From: Didymodactylos carnosus | Taxonomy: Eukaryota > Rotifera > Eurotatoria > Philodinida > Philodinidae | Assembly (NCBI GenBank): GCA_905250885.1 | Contig: CAJNOQ010000939.1 | Coordinates: 1-38,653 of the forward strand | Reading direction: 5' to 3' | DNA: 38,653 bases | In this document: one piece after another, positions 25,050 to 35,736 of the stretch | How positions within the stretch are numbered: the first letter of the stretch is position 1 | Layout of the letters: each line of letters begins with the position of its first letter | The notes under the pieces: model-generated | Databases searched by the model: none | Told to the model about the DNA's origin: nothing | Seen by the model: only the letters and a program-made list of their open reading frames with translations | Program-made: the position numbers and the translations under genes

Positions 25050-25638
25050 AATAATTTTCTCAAAATATGTCTTAACGTTTGTCATACGTATGACAGAATA
25101 TGGTAATTTGATATTTGCTTATAGTCAGATATTACTTGATATGTATTTGAAATGTGTTGTTCTCAAATAATGCTTCACTACACACACGTGTAAAATGGCC
25201 CGAGATGGTCATTTTTATTAAAGAGATATACAATCTTAAAGGTACTATTCTGATTAAATTAAAAGAACGGTATCCGGTAGGAATGAAACGACTTTTTTTT
25301 ATTACCTTTTTTTATCTAAATATTTTCTTGTTGATGTTATTTGTTCATAAGATATTTGTATTGTGTTTTCTCTTTTATTCTGAATGTCAATACAGTTTTT
25401 TAGAAATACTACGATTCTCAATGTATTTTTTTATAACGAATATAGACGTACGTATGTCGGAAATGTTTTGAGATAAGTGGACAAATTAATAATGAACAAA
25501 AATGAATATGATACAATGTAGATGAGTAATTCGCATGTTAAACATTTCTTAAACAGTTTTCTTCCGTTTTATGAGAAGCGTACTTCAGGTTTCTATTTAA
25601 ACCTTCATAGATAAATTTCGACTAAAATTACACTGATA
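25050..25638. other. ROR 3' flank, no further gene recognised
   Basis: This is probably the ROR 3' UTR plus intergenic DNA. An ATTAAA variant poly(A) hexamer lies at 25217-25222. No canonical AATAAA was seen before it. A 105-codon open frame at 25154-25471 is AT-driven and hydrophobic, and I do not accept it as a gene. Confidence 0.45.
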
Positions 25639-25670
25639 TACAGTGGGTCGAAAACTAATTCCAGATGTCC
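25639..25670. mobile_element. Possible solo Tc1-like transposon terminus
   Basis: A TA dinucleotide (25639-25640) is followed by CAGTGGGTCGAAAACTAATT, which has the look of Tc1-family terminal repeats (TA plus CAGTGG...). No inverted partner was found downstream. It is probably a decayed end, if it is one at all. Confidence 0.35.
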
Positions 25671-26239
25671 ATCGGTAAATTTTTTGCAAACAACTCGATC
25701 GCATAGAGCAAACAAATAGGAGCTCCGCTCATCGGATCATCCGTATCCGACCCTGGTGTTAGAGAAACCAACAAGTTTTCTCCTTATTCCTGTCAGAACT
25801 GAAAGCTTGAGCAGCTCTAAAACCTTTGCTGTTGTTAAACGTAAATAAGTTTGATCTATGCTGTTTCTCTGATTTATAAATTTCTTTCCATAGAAAGGCG
25901 AAGAGCACTTCGTTAGGGATAATCACCTTAATGCTAAACTAATGGAATTAGTTAGCAGAGCAACAGACATTTGACTCGTTTTGTTCATTAAAAAATAAAA
26001 AGTTTATAGACGATGCATTATTACACTTTCAATCATTTTAGTTTTTCAGAAATTTTGTTTTTCAAGATTTGGAAAACACAATATTTCTATTGAGTTCTCT
26101 AAAGACATCGAAGTTAAAATAGGAAAACAGAAAACGCTTTTGTTTTGCGATTCCTAATATGTATAAAGAACATGATCTTTTCTTACAGAAGCTTAAACTT
26201 ATTCGAGAACATGTTTGTTCTTGACAATAGAGTTCTAAA
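25671..26239. other. Intergenic, repeat-like, no gene
   Basis: The stretch just after the Tc1-like end is less AT-rich than the flanks of the two genes. Nothing coding is recognised. GTTTTTC/GAAAAAC words appear here and again at 26400-26660 in both orientations. Confidence 0.4.
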
Positions 26240-26335
26240 ATTCGACTCGAACTGAACGAGTCGAGTATCTGCGACGTTTGGAACCTCATTCGACCCGGGT
26301 CGAATGAGGTTCTGAATGACGGTCGAGTTAAGATG
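26240..26335. repeat. Palindrome cluster including a 32-bp perfect palindrome
   Basis: Bases 26281-26296 and 26297-26312 are exact reverse complements, making a 32-bp spacerless palindrome centred on CCCGGG. Just upstream CGACTCG (26243-26249) pairs with CGAGTCG (26257-26263) across seven bases, and GGTCGAGTT lies near 26322. All share a GTCGA-type word. This could be a dimeric binding site cluster or the collapsed core of a foldback element. Confidence 0.75.
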
Positions 26336-27940
26336 TGGGTTACATAGTTTTCTCTACTTGTGCAGGTTTCCAGTTGACAATATTTATACTGAATAAAAAA
26401 ATAATTCTACATATGATCACAGATATCGTATTGATTAAACAAGTTGACCGGTGAAAAGAGGAATTGAGATTCAGATTTTTGAAAAAGCCGAAGAACAGAA
26501 ATGTGTTTTTCGACCTGATGTTTTCTGGAAAACAAATGTCCTATATAGGAATCTAAAATAATGAAAAACTCAATTTTTGTTCTTCCGGAAAATGAAAAAA
26601 TTTTCAGAAAACTCACATCAGATCTCTATTTGGGACGAATGAAAAACACAGTTTCAGTTTTCTAAAGAACTCCTCTTATGAAATCCTATAGGATTTTCTG
26701 TTTTCATTCTTTTATGATCTACTATATTTACTGGGATATTTATTATTCCAGCAGTTTAAGAAGCAGCGCAGCTAACATTTCTAGTCATAAGCAGAGACCT
26801 GAATTTTGGGGGTGGGGGGGTGCGTACCTCAGGTCTACTCAGGTCCCTGGTCATAAGTGCCCAGTCAAAAACAACTTAAAACAATATAAATGACCTGCTA
26901 ACGACATGGCTAACCACAGGGTTTCAAAAGGTGAAAAAATGATCAGTTAACAAATACCATTTATTGTCCTTCATCTGACCTTTAATTATGGCCTAAAAAC
27001 TAGCAATTAATTGTGTGTTAGTAAGGCTCAGATTCAGATAATCATTAAATGACATTTTATTGCCCGTTTAATGGTCGTTACATACACAGACAAAGAACGG
27101 ACATTTAACGTTTACCGTCTAACCCACTGTTTTATTTCGCTGACCTCACTACTATCTATTTCACGTTGTTTTCTTATACAAAATGTACAGTTTCGTTCTT
27201 CCTCGACTATATAACTCGTTGAAACTTGCGTTGAGAAGTAGCTACAGGTTTTAGTTATAGTACCAGTGATGGCACCGATCATACCTAGGAAACCGAAGAT
27301 ATTCAAAAATTTGATAAGTCATTTATTTCATGATAGTGGTCGGAAAGAAATTAGTCATGATCAACGATCGCATCCTTGACCATAAGCAGCCAGTAAGTAC
27401 GCAAAAATGGCCATTAAACAGTCACAATCACATGCTTGCTTTCAGCTGTTTCTTGGCCGTTAAAAATATGCCACTTTTAGGCATTAACAAGTTACATTCC
27501 CAGTTGTAATCCCGAAAAATGGCCAAAATAATAAAAGTGAGCTTCTGATTTTAATTGACACTGATATCTAAAGAATTGGATTTTGTACGAATATAAGTTT
27601 TTGACGAGACCAAATAACACTACAGGACTGAAAGTTAGGTGTGAGTTACTAGCGTCAACATAATTTAAATTTTCGTCTTTCTGTCTTGATCAAGTTTTTT
27701 ACGTTCTTTGACAATTGACGGCGGCGATCTTTGGCTCAAAGTCAGCATACAGTAAATATGAATATTTTCTGGAAATAAAGGGAAAAGTTCGAGTATCGTT
27801 TATATTCTCCATTTATGACATGAGTCTGTTAAGTAATGTTTAATTCGTCATTTTCCACAAGCGTTAATCAAGCTTAAATAGTTTCATGAAATTCATCGCT
27901 TTTTATATAATGACAACGTTTTGTATATCCTAGACGAAAA
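26336..27940. other. Intergenic, dispersed GGTCATTAA/TGGCC-type words
   Basis: No gene is recognised. The related phrases GGTCATAAGTGCCCAGTC (about 26848) and GACCATAAGCAGCCAGTA (about 27379) resemble each other. Words such as GGCCATTAA, TTAATGGTC and TGGCCGTTAA recur in both orientations between about 26840 and 27530. A G-run lies at 26808-26820. It looks like decayed repetitive DNA of unknown family. Confidence 0.4.
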
Positions 27941-28190
27941 TCTTTTAACAAATCTCATGAGAATCTTATCATGCTCTTACCAGATTCTTATACAAGTTTC
28001 TGCAGGAAAGTTCCAAGAATTCCGCACGAGCCCTATAAGAGTCTGATGAGAACCGTGGAATGAAAACAGGAAATAGATGAAAATCACATAACGGATGAGA
28101 TTTTCATCTATTTCCTAACAAATTACTTGCAAGTATCTTATCTGATTCTTAGCAGATTCTGATAACTATAAATTTGTACTAACAGTATTA
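27940..28190. repeat. Block of ATTCTTAT/ACTCTTA words around an 18-bp hairpin
   Basis: An exact 18-bp inverted repeat pairs 28068-28085 with 28099-28116 around a 13-nt loop. Around it, words like CAGATTCTTA, CTCTTACCAG and ATAAGAGTCTGATGAG are repeated loosely in both orientations. A related block (CTCTTACCAGACTCTTATC) lies at 28660-28800, on the other side of the tRNA-like unit. Confidence 0.65.
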
Positions 28191-28463
28191 TATTTTATCC
28201 AAAACTTTTTAAAAGAGTTAATTTGATATTGTTTTGGATAACAAGTAAACAAGAACAAGTAAAAGATTCCGTTTTATCCGGCAAAACACTCCAAACAAAA
28301 CGCGTGTTCAACAATGGTCTGATATAGAAACGACAGACGTTCTATTTTCGAGAAAGTACACACTCTCATCTGGCGTGGCATAACTCTTCACTTTTTCATG
28401 ATTTAACAGTCAAAAAATTGTATTATTAGAACACAATCTCGAAGTGCTCTTTCACAATTGTAG

Positions 28464-28540
28464 TCCGTTACAGCTCAATTGGTAAGAGCTCGTGGCATTG
28501 CATGACGCCGATCTCAGGTTCGGACCCTGCTGTTTTTTTT
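28464..28540 (+). tRNA. tRNA-like Pol III unit (tRNA-Ala(TGC)-like pseudogene or SINE head)
   Basis: An A-box-like CAGCTCAATTGG (28471-28482) and a B-box GGTTCGGACCC (28517-28527) have tRNA spacing and are followed by eight T's (28533-28540), a Pol III stop. The D stem GCTC/GAGC pairs perfectly. The anticodon arm pairs at four of five positions with loop ATTGCAT, which would read TGC (Ala). The T arm pairs at four of five. The acceptor halves (28464-28470 versus 28531-28537) do not pair, so it is not an intact tRNA. A tRNA-derived SINE or a tRNA pseudogene fits best. Confidence 0.6.
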
Positions 28541-28841
28541 CCAATTTTTCTTGATATAGGATTGACATAGAACAACTTACGGAGCAAGCCTAGCGATCTC
28601 CAGATTCCAAAGAAAAATTTTTCAAGATAAAACTTCACAAGAAATACATAGGTTCTTATCACTTTCTTATGAAACTCTTACCAGACTCTTATCGAGTTCA
28701 TAAGGAATTCGTGGGACTTCCCTGTCGAGTCTTGTTTAAGAATCTGGTACGAATATGATCAGACTCTTACACGAACCGTATTTGATGCTTATTAGTTTCC
28801 AGTATGGTTCTTAACTGATCTTTATATAAGAATCGACGACC
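28541..28841. repeat. Second block of ACTCTTA/ATAAG words
   Basis: Degenerate copies of CTCTTACCAG, CTTATC, AAGAATCTGGTA and CAGACTCTTACACGAACC fill about 28655-28810. They resemble the block at 27940-28190. With the tRNA-like unit between them, the two blocks may belong to one composite repeat. Confidence 0.45.
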
Positions 28842-29621
28842 ACACTGCAAAAAATAAAGTGCTACAAAAAGTGTTTTTTATGAAAACTGTTTTGCTATAA
28901 AGCGCATGGCTAAACATAGCTCTTTCAGGTATGGAGAAAATAAACCACTTTTGATCTGCTGTAAACTACAGCACTTCATGAAAAAACACGCTTTCAAAGT
29001 GATTACAAAGAAAGCATTTTTAAAAATGTATAATAGAAAGATGCTTTTGAAGTGACCCAAGAGAAAAGAGTGTGAAATGAAGCATTTTTTTGAAAAGACA
29101 CTTTTTAAAGTCATGTTGACCAGTCATTCACCTCTTTTATTTTGCTATTACTACTAATACATATGTAACGCTGATTTTCTTCGAATAACTTAGAATTTTT
29201 TCTCTTGAACGGCTATACAAGTCATCGAAGCTTGTCTCAAAGAAGTAGTCTTAGCCTCTGGATTAGTATTAGTGATAGTATCAGGGTTTTGAGACTGGTA
29301 CTAAGAATAGTTCCATGATTCATAGGAACCAGAAATTCACAAAATTAGAAAATCATATTTATAAGTTCAAAATCAAATATAACGAAATTCGACAAATATC
29401 ATTCGAAAAGTGGCCCAAAGAAAAGCACTTTCAAAAGCGATCTCTTGTGGCGCTGATCTTGTAGCGGCTTTTATTTGGTTTACTTGTCCGACAAGTACCC
29501 ACTGGAGAGCACTTTTCAAAGAGTTCTCCAGTCAAAAACTTCAGAAGCACGGTCAAAAACAAACCGTTACAAATAGGATCAGCACCACCAGACAGCACTT
29601 TCTTTTTTTACAGCGCAGTGT
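28842..29621. mobile_element. TIR-bounded element rich in AAAGTGCTTT words
   Basis: The left end ACACTGCAAAAAATAAAGTGC (28842-28862) is matched by the imperfect complement at 29594-29621 (AGCACTTTC...GCGCAGTGT). The interior repeats AAAGTGCT/AGCACTTT-type words in both orientations, for example near 28858, 28950, 29003, 29428, 29506 and 29594. No transposase is seen; the 81-codon frame at 29410-29655 runs across the right end and is not credible. Target duplication is unclear. This is probably an old non-autonomous DNA element, family unknown. Confidence 0.55.
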
Positions 29622-32600
29622 ACTGAACACATTGATGAGTTGTATGTTAGTCTAGCAGATATTGTACTGTTTATACGTTCAACATATGATGTTTGTCAAA
29701 TTATTCTGATTATTTTCTTATGATTTAATCTTGAAGACAATGCACAACACAAGTATGCTCTGTTTTCACTATCAAAAGTATTCTATTTTACCGTCCAACT
29801 ATATGGCGTGGATATGTGTGACACAGAAAAGCTTACAGTGTATAATACAAATGATAGTTTTATCCAGGGACGCCGAGAAGTACAAGAAGCAGGAAGTGGG
29901 TTCTCCGATTTCGCAGTAAATCTAAAAGTTTCAAAAATGAGAGTAAATATTTAATTTGTCTAATAATACGCAAGTTTTGACAGACAAAATGTTTTAGTTG
30001 CATAAAATTTCATACGCTCAAGTTCTTGGTATAGCTTCTGTAACAAAACTAAACATATTTTTCATTTTTCGAACGGATTTCTATTATAGCTTGCAGATAG
30101 TTAACTGTGAAAACCAACTAAATTATTCCGAAATCTGTTGTTGCTTTTCGGAATACGCTTCCATGGTTTTAGTTGTTTCCATTAAGTCGCAGTTTATGCC
30201 TGGGACATAAACTTCTTTAAATTCAAGAGTAAAACGTACCGATTCTTCGTCATGGCCTGAGGAATTGATTGAAAACTGCGCCTCACAGTATGACTTTGAG
30301 AGTAAACTCAGCCGACAAAGGCGTTTTGCAACGAAGAGTCAAGCGTTTATACCGCAGGATTTGGGAGGCAAGTTAGTGAAAGAGAGCAGGAAGAATTGAA
30401 TGCTTTCAAAATGGAAGTCGTCGCAGATTTTCTTGAAAACGAAAAAAAAGAAAATGCGTTGGTCTTTAATCTTAAACCGAGAGTATTTATAATGAGTAAT
30501 CAGCGATTACTTATTATGCAGCATTAAATTAGAGCTCAAAAGCTTTTCCTCTTCGTTTCCACATGCTGTTATCTTTATTAGCATACGGCAGATGGTGCTG
30601 ATTGTTGATCTCATTTCTAGAGCAAAAACTTTCGAATTTTGGGAGTAAAAGATTCCAAAAAGCAGGGAGAGGCGTCCCCTCCCTACTCCCGTTGTCGCGA
30701 CGTCCCTAGAACGCGCATCCCTAGAGCGAAATGCACGGTGTGATGTGCCAGAAACACAATTTGTGTTGCGGAACAGTCTTAAAAATGTACGCATTTAGAA
30801 AATAAAACACACTAGTTTGATTCGATTTTACACACTTAGAATTCTTACACATCTATGGGCACAGTTTTTTCTGCAATGTAGTGTTTGGCGTAGCCTTTCT
30901 GTATGATACGTGAGCATATAAAAGCAAATAGACAAAATAAGTCACCAAGAATGCTGTATTTGATCTGTTCAATAGTTGCTATCTGAAATAAATTATAATA
31001 ATAATAAGCTTAAGAGAGGAGGGAGGGGGGGCGCCCATCCAGATTTTTCGCTCAGTTTGTAGAGCACACTTAGAAATCAAAATTAGAAATCAAAGAACGT
31101 GAAGCTTTTTCAGAAAAAAGTTTTGAAGTTACCTAGTGGTTTTTTGCCCATTTTTTAAAATTTCTACAGAATTTTTTTTGTTTTTTGAGACAAAATACTA
31201 ATTCTTCAGCCAATTTTGAAAACCCGATTTTTAAATCCCAAAACACTTTTTAACAGTCGAATTTTTCGTAAATTTCGATTTAAAGGTCGTGTTTTCAAAA
31301 TTTCCTCTGCTCATTCGGTGTTAAATTTCATTCCGTACAACATTTGTAACGAAACGTTTGTTCCAAAATGCTTCCTTAAAGTGAAATAGTGCTCAAGGGC
31401 ACACTCACCCTGATGATTTAGTGCAAATTTTCAAGTTCTTCTTTTTTAACAAGCAGTTGATGCAATTCAGAAACTATATAAGCAGTTTTTAATATACAAA
31501 ACATCGCGAGGAACGCGATTCTGAGCTGAAATGCCACATTTCTTAAACCTACAACTCCGTCTTTCATGTCGTTTACTACCCATGAAATCAATTTTTTCAG
31601 AATTTGGCGCTTAGAACGATATGCACTCACAATAAACGCCGTTATGAGCACTTAAGAATATATTGGAAAGACTAAATAATAGTGCATTTTGGAGAGTTTG
31701 AAAATGCTTATCGAATCAGATATTACTCATTTTCTTCTATCATAAAGTGATTGCCCAAAGAAGTAGACTTCTTTCTAGTGAAAGATAAATAATTAGCAAT
31801 AATTAATTAATTTTTGTTAGAGAAACAAACAAAAATTTTTCTTTTTCTTTTTTTTTTGTCATTCATTTCCATACCTTTTACTATCTTTCTATGCAAAAAT
31901 TAGGTCTCTGTCTAGTAGGAGAAAGCTGCACCAATTTTTTTATTAATGGCACCGACTATGATAAATTCTGCCTCTGCTTCACAGTAATTAAATTTTTATT
32001 CAGTGAGGATACATAACTAAGAACTAAATATTTCAAGATATAAATTTCAAAGTGTACTCTATTTACAAAAAAATTTTGAACAAAATTTAAATGGGAGGAT
32101 TTCCCTCTCAAGACTTATTACCATTAATAAATAGGCAAAATTGAAGATAGAGAGGGAAAGAATTCAAGGATGAACTTCAGCTCGAACTTTGGCGGTTGAA
32201 TTCTTTAATAATTCAAATTTAATCTTTATTAAAGGAAACAGCATTTGTAATTTATACATTTACTCATAATATCCATCTAAAATGTAATATATCATTAATT
32301 ACTTGAACAAGAACATATTGTGTGCCTTAATTCAATGAAACTTGACATATACCAATGCAAATAAATATTCTTACTGTATTTTTTCTGAAATATTAGAAAA
32401 CATTTTATATTGGTAAAAATATTAAACTACTTGAACACGCTCTTCTCTGATTAGAACGATAACATTCTTGTCTTCAGATGACATCGTTTTTTAAACTAAT
32501 AAACAAAAATTAGAATTTTAGTTAGTAAACACATTGATCAGCATAAAATTGTTAAACGTTTTTCTCCATATAGTATGTTAGATCAAACACGATTAAATAT

Positions 32601-35253
32601 ATTTGTGGCAGATCCAGTATGTTTTTCTACAACCTTGATCGATCTGTTTTAAGGGCAAGAATGGTTTATCTATAGAATAATCATATAATCTATTTGTATA
32701 GATATCTGATCATAATCTTGTGAATAATATGTATTGATTATTTATGTTTAACAAATTTAATGTCTATAATATTGAAACATCTATTGATCATCTACTTTTA
32801 AACATAGTCTACCCTATAATTTTGGAAATAAAAGGTATGTAAAATGGAGAAAAATCATACTGTTTTTATTTTAGTTATCTCTCACTCATTCATCAACGTG
32901 TGTGCTTTGAGCAGTGTGACACAAGTTGAGCAAAAACTAACAACTTCTATTCATCATAGAATAGACTTCTTGAAAAAAAAGCATAAAAGAAACATTGTCT
33001 CAATATAAGAGTGATGAAATTTAAATTATTTCATTAGCACCAGATAGATATTCACATTTTTAGTGATCCATGTTGCCGATGAAAGTGATCAAGTAAGGTG
33101 TATCTGCTTTCATTTTGTTCGATTGAAAATAAAATTGAATAAATTTTACATGTTTTAGTGTACAAAACGAAAAATTGAAAACAGAAAATGTTTAATACAA
33201 TGCGAAAAAAAAAAAACGGAAGTTCTTCTATCGATGATACAAGGATATACAACTCAACGTACTAATCTTCTCTTGAACTTATTTTAGCAAAAAAATGTAA
33301 TTAAGATGCATGATGTAATTTTATAACAGGAAAACTAAAAAAATAAAATTTGTACATAAACACAAATCTCCAATTGACACTCCATAGACAAAAAAAAAGA
33401 ACATGGAATCTGAAATAAAAAAAAAAAAAAAAATTGTTGTTTCTGCAGGTATTAATACAATGATCAATTTTCGCCTTATTCTTTTATATATATTTACACA
33501 AGTTTTTTTTTTTGAAAAGTTTTTTTCTTTTCATTCATATAAGAACTAGTCGATATGACCCTCGCAGCTCGTTACAAATAAATGGTCGGCTTTTCTTTTC
33601 TTTTTCGGATAATAACTGTTTTGTAATGCGCAAACGTACGTACTATGATGTGTATATCCTATCAGTGAGTATATGAAAAATAATATTGAACAATTTTCTT
33701 ATGGAGTACAAAAGAAAAATAAACTCTTATTGACGTATATTGTAAAACTTAACAATTTTCAATTTGTTTCCTTTAAAATCGTTGATTAAGGACGTCAAAG
33801 ATAAAAATAGATGTCTGAGCCGATAATGTCACAAAAAATTTTGTCATATTATTCTCTCTTACTCTTCATCTATTTTCGGATGTTCTTTATGACTATGATC
33901 ATATTCACCTGTTCTCTCTCATAGCTGATTGTCAATAACATCTATAGAGTTTTTTTTATATGTAGAAATGAGAATTTATATATTCAAACATACATAAACA
34001 AGAATAATTTAAAGGTAAAATAAGATAGATTTCCGTGCTATTTAACAAGTTTTTGATAAAAAAATAAATTTTCGCTTTGATTTTCTTTTGCTCAATGTAA
34101 ATCAAAAAGTCCCCAACAAGATTAACTATTGTACGTTAGTCTAAATGAGAGTGAGAGAGAGAGAGAGAGAGAGAATACGTTTGGATAGAAGAGTACCTGT
34201 ATTGTCAGAAAGACTCCAATTGGGTAATGATGTGTATCTTTCTTATGTGCTAAGAGAGTATATGTCAGTCTCTTTCTATTTCTTTTTGATTTTTTTCATG
34301 TTTAATTAATTTAACTTTTTGGTAAAGAGAATGCATCATCGCTCTCACTTTCTCTGACGTTTGATATTGAAATCTGACGGCTCACAATTAAAAAAATCTG
34401 TTTTTTCAAAGTTATGCATTTTCTTTGTTGTTTCGTAAATTGCTATAATTTATTACACAATAATCAAATGTCATTGTTGTTTAATAAACGTACTATTAAT
34501 GCAACAGAATTTTGATCATCAATTCATAAGCCTCATCAAGTACTAATAATGTGAATCGGTGAAGATTATGTAAAAAAGAGAAGAAAAATAGAAAAACAAT
34601 TTAAATTTGATGAATATTGTCTATTAATTTGAATGAGACTATATTCATCACAACATCTTCAAAACAATGATAACCTATGTAAATTATTCATGCGAAGCAC
34701 ATTATAGAGAGACATATAAATCTTACGAGTACATAAAAAGATTGATGTAGGTCAAAAATCTAGACAAATCGTATAGATAGTACATAAATATGTATACAGT
34801 AAATGATGAGAGAAAAGAATAGAATTAAGAAAATTTACTGTCATGTTTTCGAGAGATGTGCCTCAAATCACCCAAATTGATCGCTATTATACCGTTGTTG
34901 TTTTTTCTTAGTGTGAATATTGCGTGTTTTGTTCTCTTTTGTTTAGAAAGATCGATGTCTCGATTAAAATTTTAAAAAAAATGAAATATATTTATGTTAT
35001 TATGGTTCAGTATATTTGAAATATACTTAACGTTGTTACGGTCTTCCAGATCACGTCTTAATGACACATACAAAATGATTCAGTGTATGAATTTAAATAA
35101 GTTTAGATGAAAAAATTTTATTACCATTTCGTAGTATATACTACGTCTATGGCACTATCAAAGGAGAGACTTCTTGAAGCCGATTTCCAACTGAAATGAA
35201 ATGCTCTGCTCTTTCAATATCGTGAAATAGAAAAGCTAAGCAACTGATACTGA
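29622..35253. other. Long intergenic region, decayed repeats then AT-rich unique-looking DNA
   Basis: No gene is recognised. GC-richer patches lie at about 29856-29910 and 30655-30770. They share a loosely inverted CAGGGACGCCG / CGACGTCCCTA phrase and may be ends of one decayed element. A 60-codon open stretch at about 30220-30400 without a Met has less AT-biased codons and could be a transposon protein remnant, but I cannot name it. A G-rich spot lies at 31016-31030. From about 31.7 kb to 35.2 kb the DNA is plain AT-rich with no recognisable content apart from an AG tract at 34147-34174. Confidence 0.5.
34147..34174. repeat. AG microsatellite
   Basis: About twelve AG units, nearly perfect, in intergenic DNA. 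Confidence 0.9.
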
Positions 35254-35736
35254 ATTATACCGCTATGGAGACCGAAAATTGAAACAGAGTTTCACAACAT
35301 TTATGACCTAAAATGGGCTAGTCACATTGAAAAAGTCGCGATGGAATGTAGACGAATGCTGGGTGTGATACATCGGACTTTTCGAGATACCCCTGCCAAA
35401 TTAAAAAAACATCTCTATGAGACTTGTGTAAGACTTGTCTTTGAGTATGGAGCAATTGTCTATGATCGCTCATATTCTACCCATTTAGAGCCCTTAAATT
35501 CAGTTCAACGTCTTGCTGCTCGTATCATAAATAGCGACTTTGTCTCTTCTTCAGAAGTCTCAGAAAATTGCCCACTCGAATGCTTGACGCGACGGAGAAA
35601 AATTACTCACTTGGAATATTTCTGGAAAACGTTGATGGGATGTACGGCTCTGGCCCGTTTTCCCTTGATTTCGTTTTCAACAACACGGCATTCTCCTCGC
35701 AAACACTTATTTCAAATTGAAGTACATAATTTTTAA
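35254..35736 (+). mobile_element. 5'-truncated non-LTR retrotransposon reverse transcriptase remnant
   Basis: The frame is open from 35254 after a stop at 35251-35253. It becomes recognisable at DLKWASHIEKV (35305) and ends at TAA (35734-35736). DLKWASHIEKV, LKKHLYETCVRLVFEYGAIV and LNSVQRLAARII match the C-terminal end (thumb and beyond) of jockey/CR1-type LINE reverse transcriptases. The catalytic YADD segment and everything upstream are missing, as expected for 5' truncation during target-primed reverse transcription. The 3' flank has no clear poly(A) tail or target duplication. It cannot be active. The exact clade is not resolved. Confidence 0.82.

Noticed and set aside
29856..30740. Possible inverted CAGGGACGCCG / CGACGTCCCTA pair bounding another element
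   Set aside because: Similarity is short and broken; I could not define ends or arms with confidence, so it is only noted within the intergenic entry.
30507..30794. 95-codon minus-strand open frame in a GC-richer patch
   Set aside because: The translation is Arg/Ser-rich without recognisable family features and lies in repeat-like DNA; most likely non-coding.
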